Source: Paenibacillus_D sp047238105
GTDB lineage: Bacteria; Bacillota; Bacilli; Paenibacillales; Paenibacillaceae
Assembly: GCF_047238105.1 (NCBI RefSeq)
Contig: NZ_JBDFMD010000001.1
Span: forward strand, 4,712,001 to 4,776,000
DNA: 64,000 bases
Direction of reading: 5' to 3'
In this document: one piece after another, positions 50,001-58,396 of the stretch
How positions within the stretch are numbered: the first letter of the stretch is position 1
Layout: every line of letters begins with the position of its first letter
Position numbers and translations under genes: made by a program
Notes under the pieces: generated by a model
The model's database searches: none
What the model saw: only the letters and a program-made list of their open reading frames with translations
What the model was told of the DNA's origin: nothing

Positions 50001-53000
50001 GATCACTCGGCCGTGGTCGACCGGCAGGCGGTCGATGCAAGGACAGAAGGACGGCAGGTGATCGTACCGCTCGGATCCGTGGCGCCCGCTCAGCAAGGTA
50101 CGGCACGGATCCAGATCAAGGTGGAGCCGGAACCGATGCTGCAAGGGATGACGACGCACGCGTCCATCCGGTATTCGCTCGGAACTGAAGTCCGCAAGGA
50201 AGGACTGGGGACCGCTTATGTCGAGATGCACCCGGTGACGCTTCGGGCTCCGGAGAAGACGACGCGCCTGCAGCTGTATGTGAGCGGCCATGCGCCGCCC
50301 GGCGAGCAGGTGGCCGTCTATGAGAACAGCGAGCTGCTGGGGCGGGCGCAAGTATCGCCGAACGGCACCTGGCTGATGGCTGTTACGCTGGCAGACAATG
50401 GCATGACGAACCGCCGGCTGCGCACGGAGACGACGCTGGACGGCGCCAGCTACGGCGGACAAAGCGCGATCGTCCGCTATGTCCCGAACGACATCGTAAT
50501 CCAGGATATGTCGTTCCAACTATATCCCAATCCGATACGAACGTTCTCGCCTGCGGAGGGGGTAGCCGTGTTTCCCTATAATGCGCATAATGGGCTGATC
50601 CCGTCCTATACGATGCAATTCAGCGATCCCGACCGGGTCTATAATGTACGGGTCGGCAACGGCGAGCGCATCGATGATGCCCGGAGGGAAGGCGGCAAGT
50701 ACGTGCTTCAAACGAAGAAGCCGGCGTTCAGCGGGCCGATCTCTGTCGCTTACGAAACCCGATCCGACCCGGAAGAGCTGGAAGAGGAGGCGCCGACGCC
50801 GGAGCAGGGGCGCAATCTCAATTCGGACGCGCTGGCGAATGCAGAGCTGATGTGGCTCGCCCAGGCTGGCGAATGGTCGCCCAGAAGAGGCGGCATCGTA
50901 CCGGACAATACCGAGGAGATGAGGCTGAAGCTGACGGATGACGTTGCGGCGGACATCGTCGTCTCTCGGACGCCGGCACCGGACTATGTGCCGACCAGCC
51001 AGGATCTGCGGCTGGAAGCGTTGACGGGGAGAAGCCTATACGGCGTTACGGTGTCGCATTCGCCATGGGGCTCAAAGGCCGAGGTGACCGTGACAGCCTA
51101 CGTGCCTGATGGCGTTGGCATATCAGGCATGCGGAAGAGCGGGGCCTCGCCGGCAAGCGCAGGCATGAGCAAGTTAACGGTCCATACGGTGCTCGATGGA
51201 TTGAGATTGAGCACCAAGCTATTTGACAACTGGCAAAGTATCGAGGCAGTGGTAAAGCCTACGGATGTGGATAAGGTCGATGGTTTGATCCGGGACATCC
51301 ATGCTTTGGAGTGTATCGAAGATTTTGCCCGTGCGCGGCTGCTCAGCAATGCCAACGCGGCGAGGTTTACTGCCATCCAGCATGAGACGGCCAAACAGAT
51401 GATGAATCTCATCGGCAGCATGCGCGAGCTCTCGCCCGGGGCTTCCCTGATCCTCTGGGGGGAGATCAAGTGGGCCGGCAAGGAGCTGGACCGGATCATG
51501 CTGGAGGATATCCGCGATCTGGAGAATAATATCAAAGCTTACGTCTGTATGAAAAAACCGACGGAGCCGCAGCGGGTGGCGGAGCCCAAGTATATCTATG
51601 ATCCTAGCGGTTACGTCTATGAGGGACTGCCAGGGAACCGGGTAGAGGGCGTCACCGCCACAATCTATAATCTGGAAGAGGCTTCCGGCCGCTGGGAGCT
51701 GTGGGATGCGGAATGGTATGAACAGATCAATCCGCAGCTGACCAATGCCGAAGGGCGATACGGCTGGGATGTGCCGCCGGGCTGGTGGCAGGTCAAGTAC
51801 GAGAAGAAAGGCTATGAAAGAGCCTACAGCGAGGAGCTGGAGGTGTTGCCGCCGCACTTTGACGTCAACATCCCGCTGGTATCCTACGCACCGCCGGAAG
51901 TAACGGCGGTCAAACCGCTGCCCGGCGGCTCGCAGGTCGAGGTGCGGTTCAGCAAAGCCATGACAGTGGCGGCTATGACCCGCGAAGCGGTCGTCATCGA
52001 AGGACCGGGCGGCATCGTACGGGGACAGGTGCAGGCTGTGGAGCCTGGTGAAGGCGCAGACGGCGAGCTGCTCGCCAATGGGCTGCGGTTCCTCCCCGAC
52101 TCCCCCCTCGCGGGTGAGACCGACTACACGATTACGGTGGGCGACCCGCTGCGCAGCTATGCAGGGGTACCGCTGGCCGAGGCCTACACGGGTTCGTTCA
52201 CCGTGGTCTCCGAAGATCTGGTGCCGCCGGCTCCGGTGACGGAGGTGATCGGCGCCATCGGCAGGGATCAGGCGGTCCTCGGCTGGCAGGCGCCTGCGGA
52301 CCTGGATGAAGATGGCGTACTGATCCGCTGGCGACAGCGGGGTGAGGCGAGCTTCGGCGAGGTCATCCGCATAGGGCAAGGTACGCAGTGGCATGAGATC
52401 GGCGGGCTGGTGGCGGGTCGTGCCTACGAATTCGGCATCACCGCCGTGGACGAATCGGGCAATCGCTCGGCTGAGGTGCGGGTTATGCTGGAGGAGGATG
52501 CAGCGCGGGAAGATCTCCGGGCGCCTCATGCCCCCGGGGAGCTGAGCGTAACGCCGCAAGGCGGGAGCCGGCTGGGAGTCAGCTGGCGTGACCCGGCGGA
52601 TGAAGATCTGGCTGGACTCGAGCTCAGCTGGCAGGTAGAAGACGCTGCGGGGCAACCGAGCATCGTTGGGATCGAACCAGGGGTTGAGAGCTATACGATC
52701 GCGGGACTTTCAGCCTCGACGCGCTATAGGATAGGTGTCGTCGGTGTAGATGAAGCGGGCAACCGTTCATCGGTCGTCACGGTGACCGTAAGCACAGGTT
52801 CCGGCGGGGGCTCTGGCGGTTCCGGCGATCCCGGTGGTTCCGGCGGCGGAACGGGAGGGTCCGCAGGGCCAGTCAAGCCGGATCCGGGCGGCGAGCCTGG
52901 GGGCGAGGATCCCCCTGGCGATCCAGACGACGTCTTCGCAGGCTACTGGGAGATTGGAAGAGCCGGTGGAGTTTTCACAGCAAAGAGAGGACGTCTGCAG

Positions 53001-53933
53001 GTTAGCGTGCCTGCGGGTGCCTTCACTGAAGGCGGCAGGCTGCAGTGGCAGGAGGACAAGGGAGAGGAGCTCCCGGAGCCGGGAAGCGGCTATACTCGCC
53101 TGTCGCCGGTGTACACACTCCAGGCCGAAGGCTGGCAGAGTAGACGCGCTATAACGATCAGGCTTGCCTATGATGCTGTGCGTCTGGCCGGCCGGGATCC
53201 GATGCGGATCGGAATCTATAGGGTCGATGCCGGTCACCCGTCAGGATGGCGTTATGTCGGCGGAGTGGCGGATTTGGAGCTGAACGAGGTGCAGACGCTC
53301 ATCGAGGGGCCGGGCGAGTACGCCGTGCTGCTGTATGACATAACGTTTGCTGACATGCAGGGCCACTGGGCGCGCGAAGCAGCTGAGGTGCTGGCCAGCC
53401 GGCATCTGGCTGAAGGGGCTGGCGAGCGGCGTTATGAGCCGGGGCGTCCGATCACCCGGGCCGAGGCTGCCAAGCTGCTGGTCGAGATGGTGCGGGTCTA
53501 TGGCGTCCCGTCTCAGGATGTGGCGGCGGCGCGTGAGCGATTCCAGGACGTCGGGCCGGACCGCTGGTACAGCGGTTATGTCGATGAAGCGGTGCGGCTT
53601 GGTTTGATGCAGGGAGCGGCCGGCCGGTTCCGCCCGCAGGATGCGATCACCCGCGAGGAGCTGGCGACTGTGCTCGCCAGAGCGGCGTCCCGTTACGGCA
53701 TCGAAGTGTCGTCGGGCGGCGGATTCGAGGGCTTCGCCGACGCGGCCTCGATATCGGGATGGGCGCGGGAGTCGATGGCGCTCGCCGTCCGCCGGGGCTG
53801 GTTGATCGGCCGACAGCAGAGCGGCGGCAAGCAGCTCGGACTTTTCCCCCGTGACTCCATCACCCGCGCCGAAACGGCGATGCTTCTGGTGCGGGTCATG
53901 AGCGAGCTGGATGAGAAGGCACGAGAGAAGTAG
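47064..53933 (+). CDS. Giant SLH-anchored surface protein (main part after frameshift)
   Basis: About 2,290 residues in this frame; an internal ATG is at 47109 but has no signal peptide or good ribosome site, so it should be fused to the upstream part. After the last propeller blade come repeated beta-sandwich and carboxypeptidase-regulatory-like modules (for example SGVVQTSGGRPSTGARIAV), the Paenibacillus-typical YDPSGYVYEGLPGNRVEGVTA module, a Big-type domain (from ~51890), two fibronectin type III domains (from ~52220 and ~52520), a Gly/Pro-rich linker (~52800-52930) and three SLH domains (from ~53340, ~53540 and ~53730) that bind secondary wall polymer. Likely an adhesin or structural surface protein. 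Confidence 0.85.
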   Translation: MDYSYESYDPGQAEPMFPDRRGAVRIDTVTGVISSIGAPEALAGSVQLSADGHTGVYLAGDGEDSGGSQLYLSCTGGCSEPQPGGPVTGAQWSAGPEAIVGGHIKPGSVLNIRASAQPDLELVAEVAYLEADPERPDQTVGRQTTLPLEESGMTGMYAGAFAVTEGMSEVTAIRVAVAGSAEGLDVPRMPLPVAGRLEVEVEAVDPARMEGAYLLLTGDGMPEVVADWQNGISRYELYGAPGTALTLELMYRDGTSVLARYEGLVLAAGQRTEQKVVPEFNGTLRVNVYSSETYDPIPDARVVFKDADSGEVLADLTVDEEGFAALPVPRREGTRIEVEASAAGYDIPEPQTITLAFGANMLAFDLRPMSGAIRSVTMTFEREVSRAPVIGSEARILVSAVPGAELEARVNLTRWEEEETQPDQLLFTLVETQPGQYEAAFPVVEGMASLDSVVLRLGGEWLPVSYPVDRNIAARLHVRLAVPTDDAWRGALSGGRLGVSYSDPDSGVHYSDTAAFPEGQYETVVDVPFAHADHRYQLFFSGNGASGTVEAAAPRAGRVQDIQLHPRFAVTLNARVLNEEGAAVRASYTIRDEEGRSIAEGGAASAVTQKMQVDAGQVLKLHWTPEDPDYDNQEFELSVAAPILIETYRLDRKPTGILSGVVQTSGGRPSTGARIAVTVTEGKASKLYTTVSGRDGRYSLTLPAGYTVDARAEGSGTDAALTSANQRLLIEDESTLDFTLYEGATLDFKLYVRNAHGEWQGPADVDWFELDRYGVTFSRPIVRMGSPIQLAAVVGETIQACVGEHRVQVRDCTEVTIGADNHAELEMRYENRWSEAAFRPVRPDGTTVPWVHTQIIGIAGEAAAAPPTYNYGDGSGIQLHRPGTYRILVSEGGQVRSQALAAQAEFTVAAAQQLDLGTLRLHPAGKFSGADNRIFAASDNVAPNGLMELHAVYANNGIPRETAVDAELIFDLPLQAAYVDHSAVVDRQAVDARTEGRQVIVPLGSVAPAQQGTARIQIKVEPEPMLQGMTTHASIRYSLGTEVRKEGLGTAYVEMHPVTLRAPEKTTRLQLYVSGHAPPGEQVAVYENSELLGRAQVSPNGTWLMAVTLADNGMTNRRLRTETTLDGASYGGQSAIVRYVPNDIVIQDMSFQLYPNPIRTFSPAEGVAVFPYNAHNGLIPSYTMQFSDPDRVYNVRVGNGERIDDARREGGKYVLQTKKPAFSGPISVAYETRSDPEELEEEAPTPEQGRNLNSDALANAELMWLAQAGEWSPRRGGIVPDNTEEMRLKLTDDVAADIVVSRTPAPDYVPTSQDLRLEALTGRSLYGVTVSHSPWGSKAEVTVTAYVPDGVGISGMRKSGASPASAGMSKLTVHTVLDGLRLSTKLFDNWQSIEAVVKPTDVDKVDGLIRDIHALECIEDFARARLLSNANAARFTAIQHETAKQMMNLIGSMRELSPGASLILWGEIKWAGKELDRIMLEDIRDLENNIKAYVCMKKPTEPQRVAEPKYIYDPSGYVYEGLPGNRVEGVTATIYNLEEASGRWELWDAEWYEQINPQLTNAEGRYGWDVPPGWWQVKYEKKGYERAYSEELEVLPPHFDVNIPLVSYAPPEVTAVKPLPGGSQVEVRFSKAMTVAAMTREAVVIEGPGGIVRGQVQAVEPGEGADGELLANGLRFLPDSPLAGETDYTITVGDPLRSYAGVPLAEAYTGSFTVVSEDLVPPAPVTEVIGAIGRDQAVLGWQAPADLDEDGVLIRWRQRGEASFGEVIRIGQGTQWHEIGGLVAGRAYEFGITAVDESGNRSAEVRVMLEEDAAREDLRAPHAPGELSVTPQGGSRLGVSWRDPADEDLAGLELSWQVEDAAGQPSIVGIEPGVESYTIAGLSASTRYRIGVVGVDEAGNRSSVVTVTVSTGSGGGSGGSGDPGGSGGGTGGSAGPVKPDPGGEPGGEDPPGDPDDVFAGYWEIGRAGGVFTAKRGRLQVSVPAGAFTEGGRLQWQEDKGEELPEPGSGYTRLSPVYTLQAEGWQSRRAITIRLAYDAVRLAGRDPMRIGIYRVDAGHPSGWRYVGGVADLELNEVQTLIEGPGEYAVLLYDITFADMQGHWAREAAEVLASRHLAEGAGERRYEPGRPITRAEAAKLLVEMVRVYGVPSQDVAAARERFQDVGPDRWYSGYVDEAVRLGLMQGAAGRFRPQDAITREELATVLARAASRYGIEVSSGGGFEGFADAASISGWARESMALAVRRGWLIGRQQSGGKQLGLFPRDSITRAETAMLLVRVMSELDEKAREK

Positions 53934-54118
53934 GCACGAGAGCAATAAGCATGAGGAAAACAAGCATGAGAGTATAAGCCTGAGAGTAATAAGCATGAGA
54001 GCAATAAGCAAGGGAGCGGCATAACCAGTAAACATGAGGCAACAAGCACGACGCAAAAAGGATTAGCCAGCAGCACGACGTAACCAGCACTACGACCAGC
54101 ACTACGCAACTAGCACGG
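53925..54118. repeat. ~15-bp degenerate tandem repeat after the SLH gene
   Basis: Successive versions of GAGAGCAATAAGCAT (GAGGAAAACAAGCAT, GAGAGTAATAAGCAT, GAGGCAACAAGCAC and others) begin in the last codons of the SLH gene and decay towards CAGCACTACG-type units. No coding evidence. Confidence 0.65.
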
Positions 54119-54133
54119 CCTTACTAGTGCGCC

Positions 54134-54178
54134 AAGACGCCGGGAACCAGGTAGCGAAGCCTGCCCCGGCGTCTTTTT
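54134..54178 (+). terminator. Terminator after the SLH gene
   Basis: AAGACGCCGGG pairs with CCCCGGCGTCTT, followed by TTTTT. Confidence 0.88.
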
Positions 54179-54187
54179 GAAAATAAT

Positions 54188-54281
54188 AGAATTTATATGC
54201 TGCGCACATCTAAATGGCTCTTATTTCAACGGAATGAAACTTGCTGCGCCGCCAAAGGACGGCGGCAGCCGTTTCACCTTG
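54188..54281. repeat. Family B structured element, copy 4
   Basis: Left hairpin diverged, but GGAATGAAAC, the inner hairpin GCGCCGCCAAAGGACGGCGG and CAGCCGTTTCACCTTG are exact. The inner stem extends to CTGC/GCAG, making this the clearest example of the fold. It is followed at 54327-54366 by a single unit related to the 51-52-bp repeats (GCTGTAAGGAAAGAAAGT). No gene is seen up to 54535. Confidence 0.75.
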
Positions 54282-54535
54282 CGTGAAGAAGGGGAGTCAT
54301 TTCACAAGTGGTGCGCAGAATGCGGGTTTGGTGTTGCTGTAAGGAAAGAAAGTTTCGTTAGAAGGCGAGAGGGACAGTGGTGGACAAATTAACGCGGAAG
54401 CGGCTGCCTGCGAGCGCCCAACCACCGACCTAAAAAAAACACAACTGCACGTAAAGCCACTCCATTGTTGGCGCTGCCAAACCAAAGTAGGATAGAGCTA
54501 CAGCTGTAACCTATCGCTAAAGGAGGCTGCACCGC

Positions 54536-54721
54536 ATGCCAAAAATCAAAATTGAAATGTATGAAGGCCGCTCAAAAGAACAGAAGGACGAGATCGTAGA
54601 GGTGTTCACGCGCGAGCTGTCCCGGATCATCGACCGGGAGCCGGAGTATATCCATATTACCTTTGACGAGAAGCCGCTGGACGACAACGCGCCGGCCAAC
54701 CTGCGCGCCAAGGGGGGATGA
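54536..54721 (+). CDS. 4-oxalocrotonate tautomerase family protein
   Basis: 61 residues including Met. After Met removal Pro1 is the catalytic base, and the conserved Arg11 is present (PKIKIEMYEGR). The position of the second active-site Arg (39 in 4-OT) is His. These enzymes tautomerise 2-hydroxydienoates and other enol/keto compounds. RBS AAAGGAGG. Its stop overlaps the ATG of the sugar permease gene, so it is the first gene of the glycan-uptake operon, an uncommon position for this family that hints at a role with an unsaturated sugar acid. Confidence 0.85.
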   Translation: MPKIKIEMYEGRSKEQKDEIVEVFTRELSRIIDREPEYIHITFDEKPLDDNAPANLRAKGG

Positions 54722-55683
54722 GCATGGATGCAACGACGGCCGCCCCCACTACAGTGAACAAGGCGCAGCCCCGCGACAAGAAGCGCATGCTGCGTTTCAT
54801 GTGGAAGTACAAGGCGCTCTACTTCCTGTCGCTGCCGGGCATCCTCTACTTCCTGATCTTCAAATACATCCCGCTGATGGGCTCCGTCATTGCGTTTCAG
54901 AACTATAACCTGTTCGCCGGCTTCAGCGGCAGTCCGTGGGTGGGGATGGAACATTTTACGCGGATGTTCAGCCATTACGACTTCCTGAATATCCTCAAGA
55001 ACACACTGCTGCTCGGTATCTATGACATCGCGTTTGCCTTTACGGCACCGATCATCCTGGCGCTGCTGCTCAATGAAGTCCGGCTCGTGCTGTACAAGAA
55101 GATCGTGCAGACCGTCATCTATGCGCCGCATTTTCTCTCATGGGTTATTGTAAGCGGTATCTTCATCGGCGTGCTGTCGCCGTCCTCCGGGATCGCCAAC
55201 GTCATGCTGGGCTGGATCGGCATCGGACCGATCTACTTCCTCGGCGAAGATTCATACATCCGTACCGTGCTGGTAGGTTCGGGGCTGTGGCGGGACGTCG
55301 GCTGGGGCACGATCATCTATCTGGCGGCGCTGGCGAGCATCAATCCCGATCTGTACGAAGCGGCCGAGATGGACGGCGCCGGACGATGGCGGCAGATGCT
55401 GAACATCACGCTGCCGGCGCTGCTGCCGGTCATCACGATCCTGTTCCTGCTGAAGATGGGCGACTTCCTGGATTACGGCTTCGAGCGCGTCTTCGTCTTC
55501 CAGAATCCGCTCAATATTCGCAATAGCGAGATTCTCGACACCTATATCTACAAGGCGGGCCTGACGCAGATGCAGTACAGCTATGCGACAGCGATCGGAT
55601 TGTTCAAATCGGTGGTCGGCCTGTTCCTGCTCGCCATCGCTAACACGCTCAGCAAAAAAGCCACCGGCGAATCGCTGTACTAG
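54718..55683 (+). CDS. Carbohydrate ABC transporter permease (LplB-type)
   Basis: 321 residues with six membrane helices. The EAA loop that contacts the ATPase reads EAAEMDGAGRWRQMLNITLP. The start is coupled to the tautomerase stop (ATGA); a second ATG two codons later is possible. LplB/YtcP/LplA-type importers take up oligosaccharides and normally share a distant MsmX-type ATPase, which explains the absence of an ATPase gene here. Confidence 0.93.
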   Translation: MSMDATTAAPTTVNKAQPRDKKRMLRFMWKYKALYFLSLPGILYFLIFKYIPLMGSVIAFQNYNLFAGFSGSPWVGMEHFTRMFSHYDFLNILKNTLLLGIYDIAFAFTAPIILALLLNEVRLVLYKKIVQTVIYAPHFLSWVIVSGIFIGVLSPSSGIANVMLGWIGIGPIYFLGEDSYIRTVLVGSGLWRDVGWGTIIYLAALASINPDLYEAAEMDGAGRWRQMLNITLPALLPVITILFLLKMGDFLDYGFERVFVFQNPLNIRNSEILDTYIYKAGLTQMQYSYATAIGLFKSVVGLFLLAIANTLSKKATGESLY

Positions 55684-55762
55684 AGGTGATGTGTTTCGGC
55701 CGATTCCGTCCTCTCCGACACGTACCACCACGCTTCTAGATTTTAAAGAAAGGGGGCATACC

Positions 55763-56638
55763 ATGGTCCGGCGGGAAAGTTTGAGCCGCAAGCTGTTTCT
55801 TATTTTCAACTATACGTTCCTGACGGTGCTGTCTTTGACCATGTTCCTGCCGTTTCTGAATGTCATCGCCCAGTCGCTCAGCAGCGCCGGCGCCATCGAC
55901 CGGGGAGAGGTGATGTTCTGGCCGGTGGAGATCACGACGCAGTATTACAAGTACGTGTTCGAGGATGTCTCGATCTGGCGGGCGTTCGGCATCTCGGTCT
56001 ATATCACGGTGCTGGGGACCTTCATCAATCTGGCGGCGACGGCGACGCTGGCCTACCCGTTATCCAGACAGGAGTATGTCGGTAGGCGGCTGGTGCTGAT
56101 GGTCATCCTGCTGACGATGATCTTCAGCGCGCCGCTCATCCCCCAGTTCATCCTGATGCGGGAGATCGGCCTGGTCAATACGCTCTGGGCGCTCATGATC
56201 CCTACAGCGATCAGCGCCTTCAATCTGTTCGTGCTGCGGTCGTTCTTCGCCCAGCTGCCGACAGAGCTGATCGATTCCTCGCGGATCGACGGCTGCAGCG
56301 AGCTGCGCACACTGTGGAGCATCGTCCTGCCGCTGTCCAAGCCGGCACTGGCAACAGTGGGAATCTTTTACTCGGTGACAAACTGGAACAAGTACATGGA
56401 TGCGTTGTACTATATAAATGACCGCGCCAAATACCCGCTCCAGGTGAAGCTGCGGGAGCTGCTCATCACCGACGATCTGAGCGACACCGGCAATCTGGCC
56501 TTCGAGGTCACCTCCCAATCCGTGCAGGGCGTACAGATGGCGGTTATCCTCGTCGCGACGATTCCGATTATTATGATCTATCCGTTCCTGCAGCGTTTCT
56601 TCATCAAAGGGATGCTGATCGGTTCGATCAAATCATAA
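55763..56638 (+). CDS. Carbohydrate ABC transporter permease (YtcP-type)
   Basis: 291 residues, six membrane helices, second permease of the importer. EAA-type loop: SSRIDGCSELRTLWSIVLPL. The start at 55763 follows AAAGAAAGGGGG; a longer in-frame run to 55583 overlaps lplB and is rejected. 79 bases separate it from lplB. Confidence 0.93.
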   Translation: MVRRESLSRKLFLIFNYTFLTVLSLTMFLPFLNVIAQSLSSAGAIDRGEVMFWPVEITTQYYKYVFEDVSIWRAFGISVYITVLGTFINLAATATLAYPLSRQEYVGRRLVLMVILLTMIFSAPLIPQFILMREIGLVNTLWALMIPTAISAFNLFVLRSFFAQLPTELIDSSRIDGCSELRTLWSIVLPLSKPALATVGIFYSVTNWNKYMDALYYINDRAKYPLQVKLRELLITDDLSDTGNLAFEVTSQSVQGVQMAVILVATIPIIMIYPFLQRFFIKGMLIGSIKS

Positions 56639-56655
56639 GACGATAGCTTCGTGAT

Positions 56656-56669
56656 TGTAAGCGCTATTA
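56656..56669 (+). promoter_or_regulatory. Candidate cre (CcpA) site before the solute-binding protein
   Basis: TGTAAGCGCTATTA matches the cre consensus TGNNANCGNWNNCA at all but one of its fixed positions. Carbon catabolite repression would be expected for such a transporter. Confidence 0.45.
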
Positions 56670-56690
56670 TCAATAGAAAAGAGGGGTACT

Positions 56691-58271
56691 ATGCCAAAGC
56701 AAGCCGTTCTTATGCTCATGCTGATCCTCGTCCTCGCCCTGGTGGCAGGATGTTCAGGAAATAATAACCAGCCAGCCGGTACAGGCAGTGCGGAAGGAAA
56801 CGCAGAGACGCCGGAGGCGCAGGGGCCGACATCGTTCTCGATCTCGATGCGGACGCTCAATGTAGCGTATGTGGAGAAGCACCCGGATATCAATAAGGAC
56901 CAATATGTGATGGCGCTGGAGGAGAAGACCAACACCGATCTCGACATCCGGCTGATCCCGCACAATGAATACCAGGACAAAATGGTGCAGATGTTCGCTA
57001 CCAACGACATCCCCGATGTCGTGCAGGGCAGCGGCGGCATCAGCGGGCCGGAGCTCGCCGGGGCGGTCGAGAACGGCGTCTTCCTGCCGCTGAACGACTT
57101 GCTGGAGGAGCACGGCCAGGATCTGCTGGCGTTCATCCCCGAAGAGGCGTGGGCGCGTATGACGGATGCGAAGACAGGGAATATTTACGGCATACCGGAG
57201 ATTTTGTCCAATCCTTCGCGCCGCGCGACCTGGATCCGCACCGATCTGTTGGAGCAGGTAGGCAAGGAGATCCCGACGACGGTCGAGGAGACGATGGAGG
57301 TGCTGCGCGCCTTCAAGGAAGCGGGAGTGGAGCAGCCGTTTGCAGGACGCCAGAACTTCAAGTACGCCGATACGTTCTTCGGTGCTTACGATGTGCTGGG
57401 GTATCTCAATCAATTCAAGCTGTTCCCGGATGGCCAGGTCAAGCCGAACTTCTTTGATGTCGAAAACATGAAGGCGGCGATCGGCGTCTATAAGACGATG
57501 CACGACGAGGGTCTGATCAGCCGCGAGTTCGCGACGATCGAGAGCACCGACTTCCGCAGCATCGTCACCAGCGGCAAGGCAGGCATGTGGTCGATGAACG
57601 CCAATGAATTGCCGATCTGGGGCGCCCAGCTGATGGAAAATGTGCCGGATGCCCGCGTGGCGCTCATCCCTTCGCCGGTCGGACCGGATGGCGGCGGCGG
57701 GTATGCCCACTACAACCCGGTGACCCGTTCCTTCTATATCAATAAGAAAGCGGAGGCCAAGGCTGCCGAGATCGTGAAGTTTTTCAACTGGATGGTGAGC
57801 GAGGAGGCCGAGTTGTTCTTCAGTTACGGTCTGGAGGGCGAGGACTATACCGTGGTCAACGGCGAGCCGTCCTTCGAGGTGCCGACCGATACGGCCGGTA
57901 CGGACAAGATGCGTTATCTGAACTACTGGCTGTGGCTCGTGCAGGATACGACGTACAACAAGATGGTGTCCTCGCTGACGGAGACCGGGCAGCAGATGAT
58001 CGACGCGTTCGATAACATGCTGGCGGATGAGGGACGCAAAGGCATCGAGTTCGATCCGCGGCTGGATGCGCTGATCCGCTACCCTGACCTCAATCCGAAG
58101 TCCGATGAGATGCCGCCGCTGATCCTGGAGCATGTGCTGCGGATGGTGTACGGCAGAGAGCCGATCGATAACTACGAGGCTGTACTGGAGGAATATCTGT
58201 CCAAGGGCGGCAAGGAAATTATCGAAGAGGCGACGGAGCGCTACAACAATCAGGAGAACGCTTTCGAATAA
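56691..58271 (+). CDS. Extracellular solute-binding lipoprotein (carbohydrate ABC importer)
   Basis: 526 residues, LplA-like. Signal peptide with lipobox LVAGC (Cys21), Asn/Gly-rich linker, then a cluster B/D type sugar-binding fold. Delivers oligosaccharides to the two permeases. RBS AAAAGAGGGG. Ends LGE-free; the last residues are Asn/Glu-rich (ERYNNQENAFE). Confidence 0.93.
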   Translation: MPKQAVLMLMLILVLALVAGCSGNNNQPAGTGSAEGNAETPEAQGPTSFSISMRTLNVAYVEKHPDINKDQYVMALEEKTNTDLDIRLIPHNEYQDKMVQMFATNDIPDVVQGSGGISGPELAGAVENGVFLPLNDLLEEHGQDLLAFIPEEAWARMTDAKTGNIYGIPEILSNPSRRATWIRTDLLEQVGKEIPTTVEETMEVLRAFKEAGVEQPFAGRQNFKYADTFFGAYDVLGYLNQFKLFPDGQVKPNFFDVENMKAAIGVYKTMHDEGLISREFATIESTDFRSIVTSGKAGMWSMNANELPIWGAQLMENVPDARVALIPSPVGPDGGGGYAHYNPVTRSFYINKKAEAKAAEIVKFFNWMVSEEAELFFSYGLEGEDYTVVNGEPSFEVPTDTAGTDKMRYLNYWLWLVQDTTYNKMVSSLTETGQQMIDAFDNMLADEGRKGIEFDPRLDALIRYPDLNPKSDEMPPLILEHVLRMVYGREPIDNYEAVLEEYLSKGGKEIIEEATERYNNQENAFE

Positions 58272-58396
58272 GATTTACCCTGCGGGACGCTTCCTATACA
58301 ATGGGTGATACTAAGCGAGCTCGTAGATCGCACCTGCGGTATGCATAAATAGCCGATGCGGTCTACGGGACGCTACACCGAAGGGAGAGGCTTCAG

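Noticed and set aside
54177..54392. 71-residue plus-strand frame before the tautomerase
   Set aside because: It is built from the terminator tail and a family B element, with no ribosome site.
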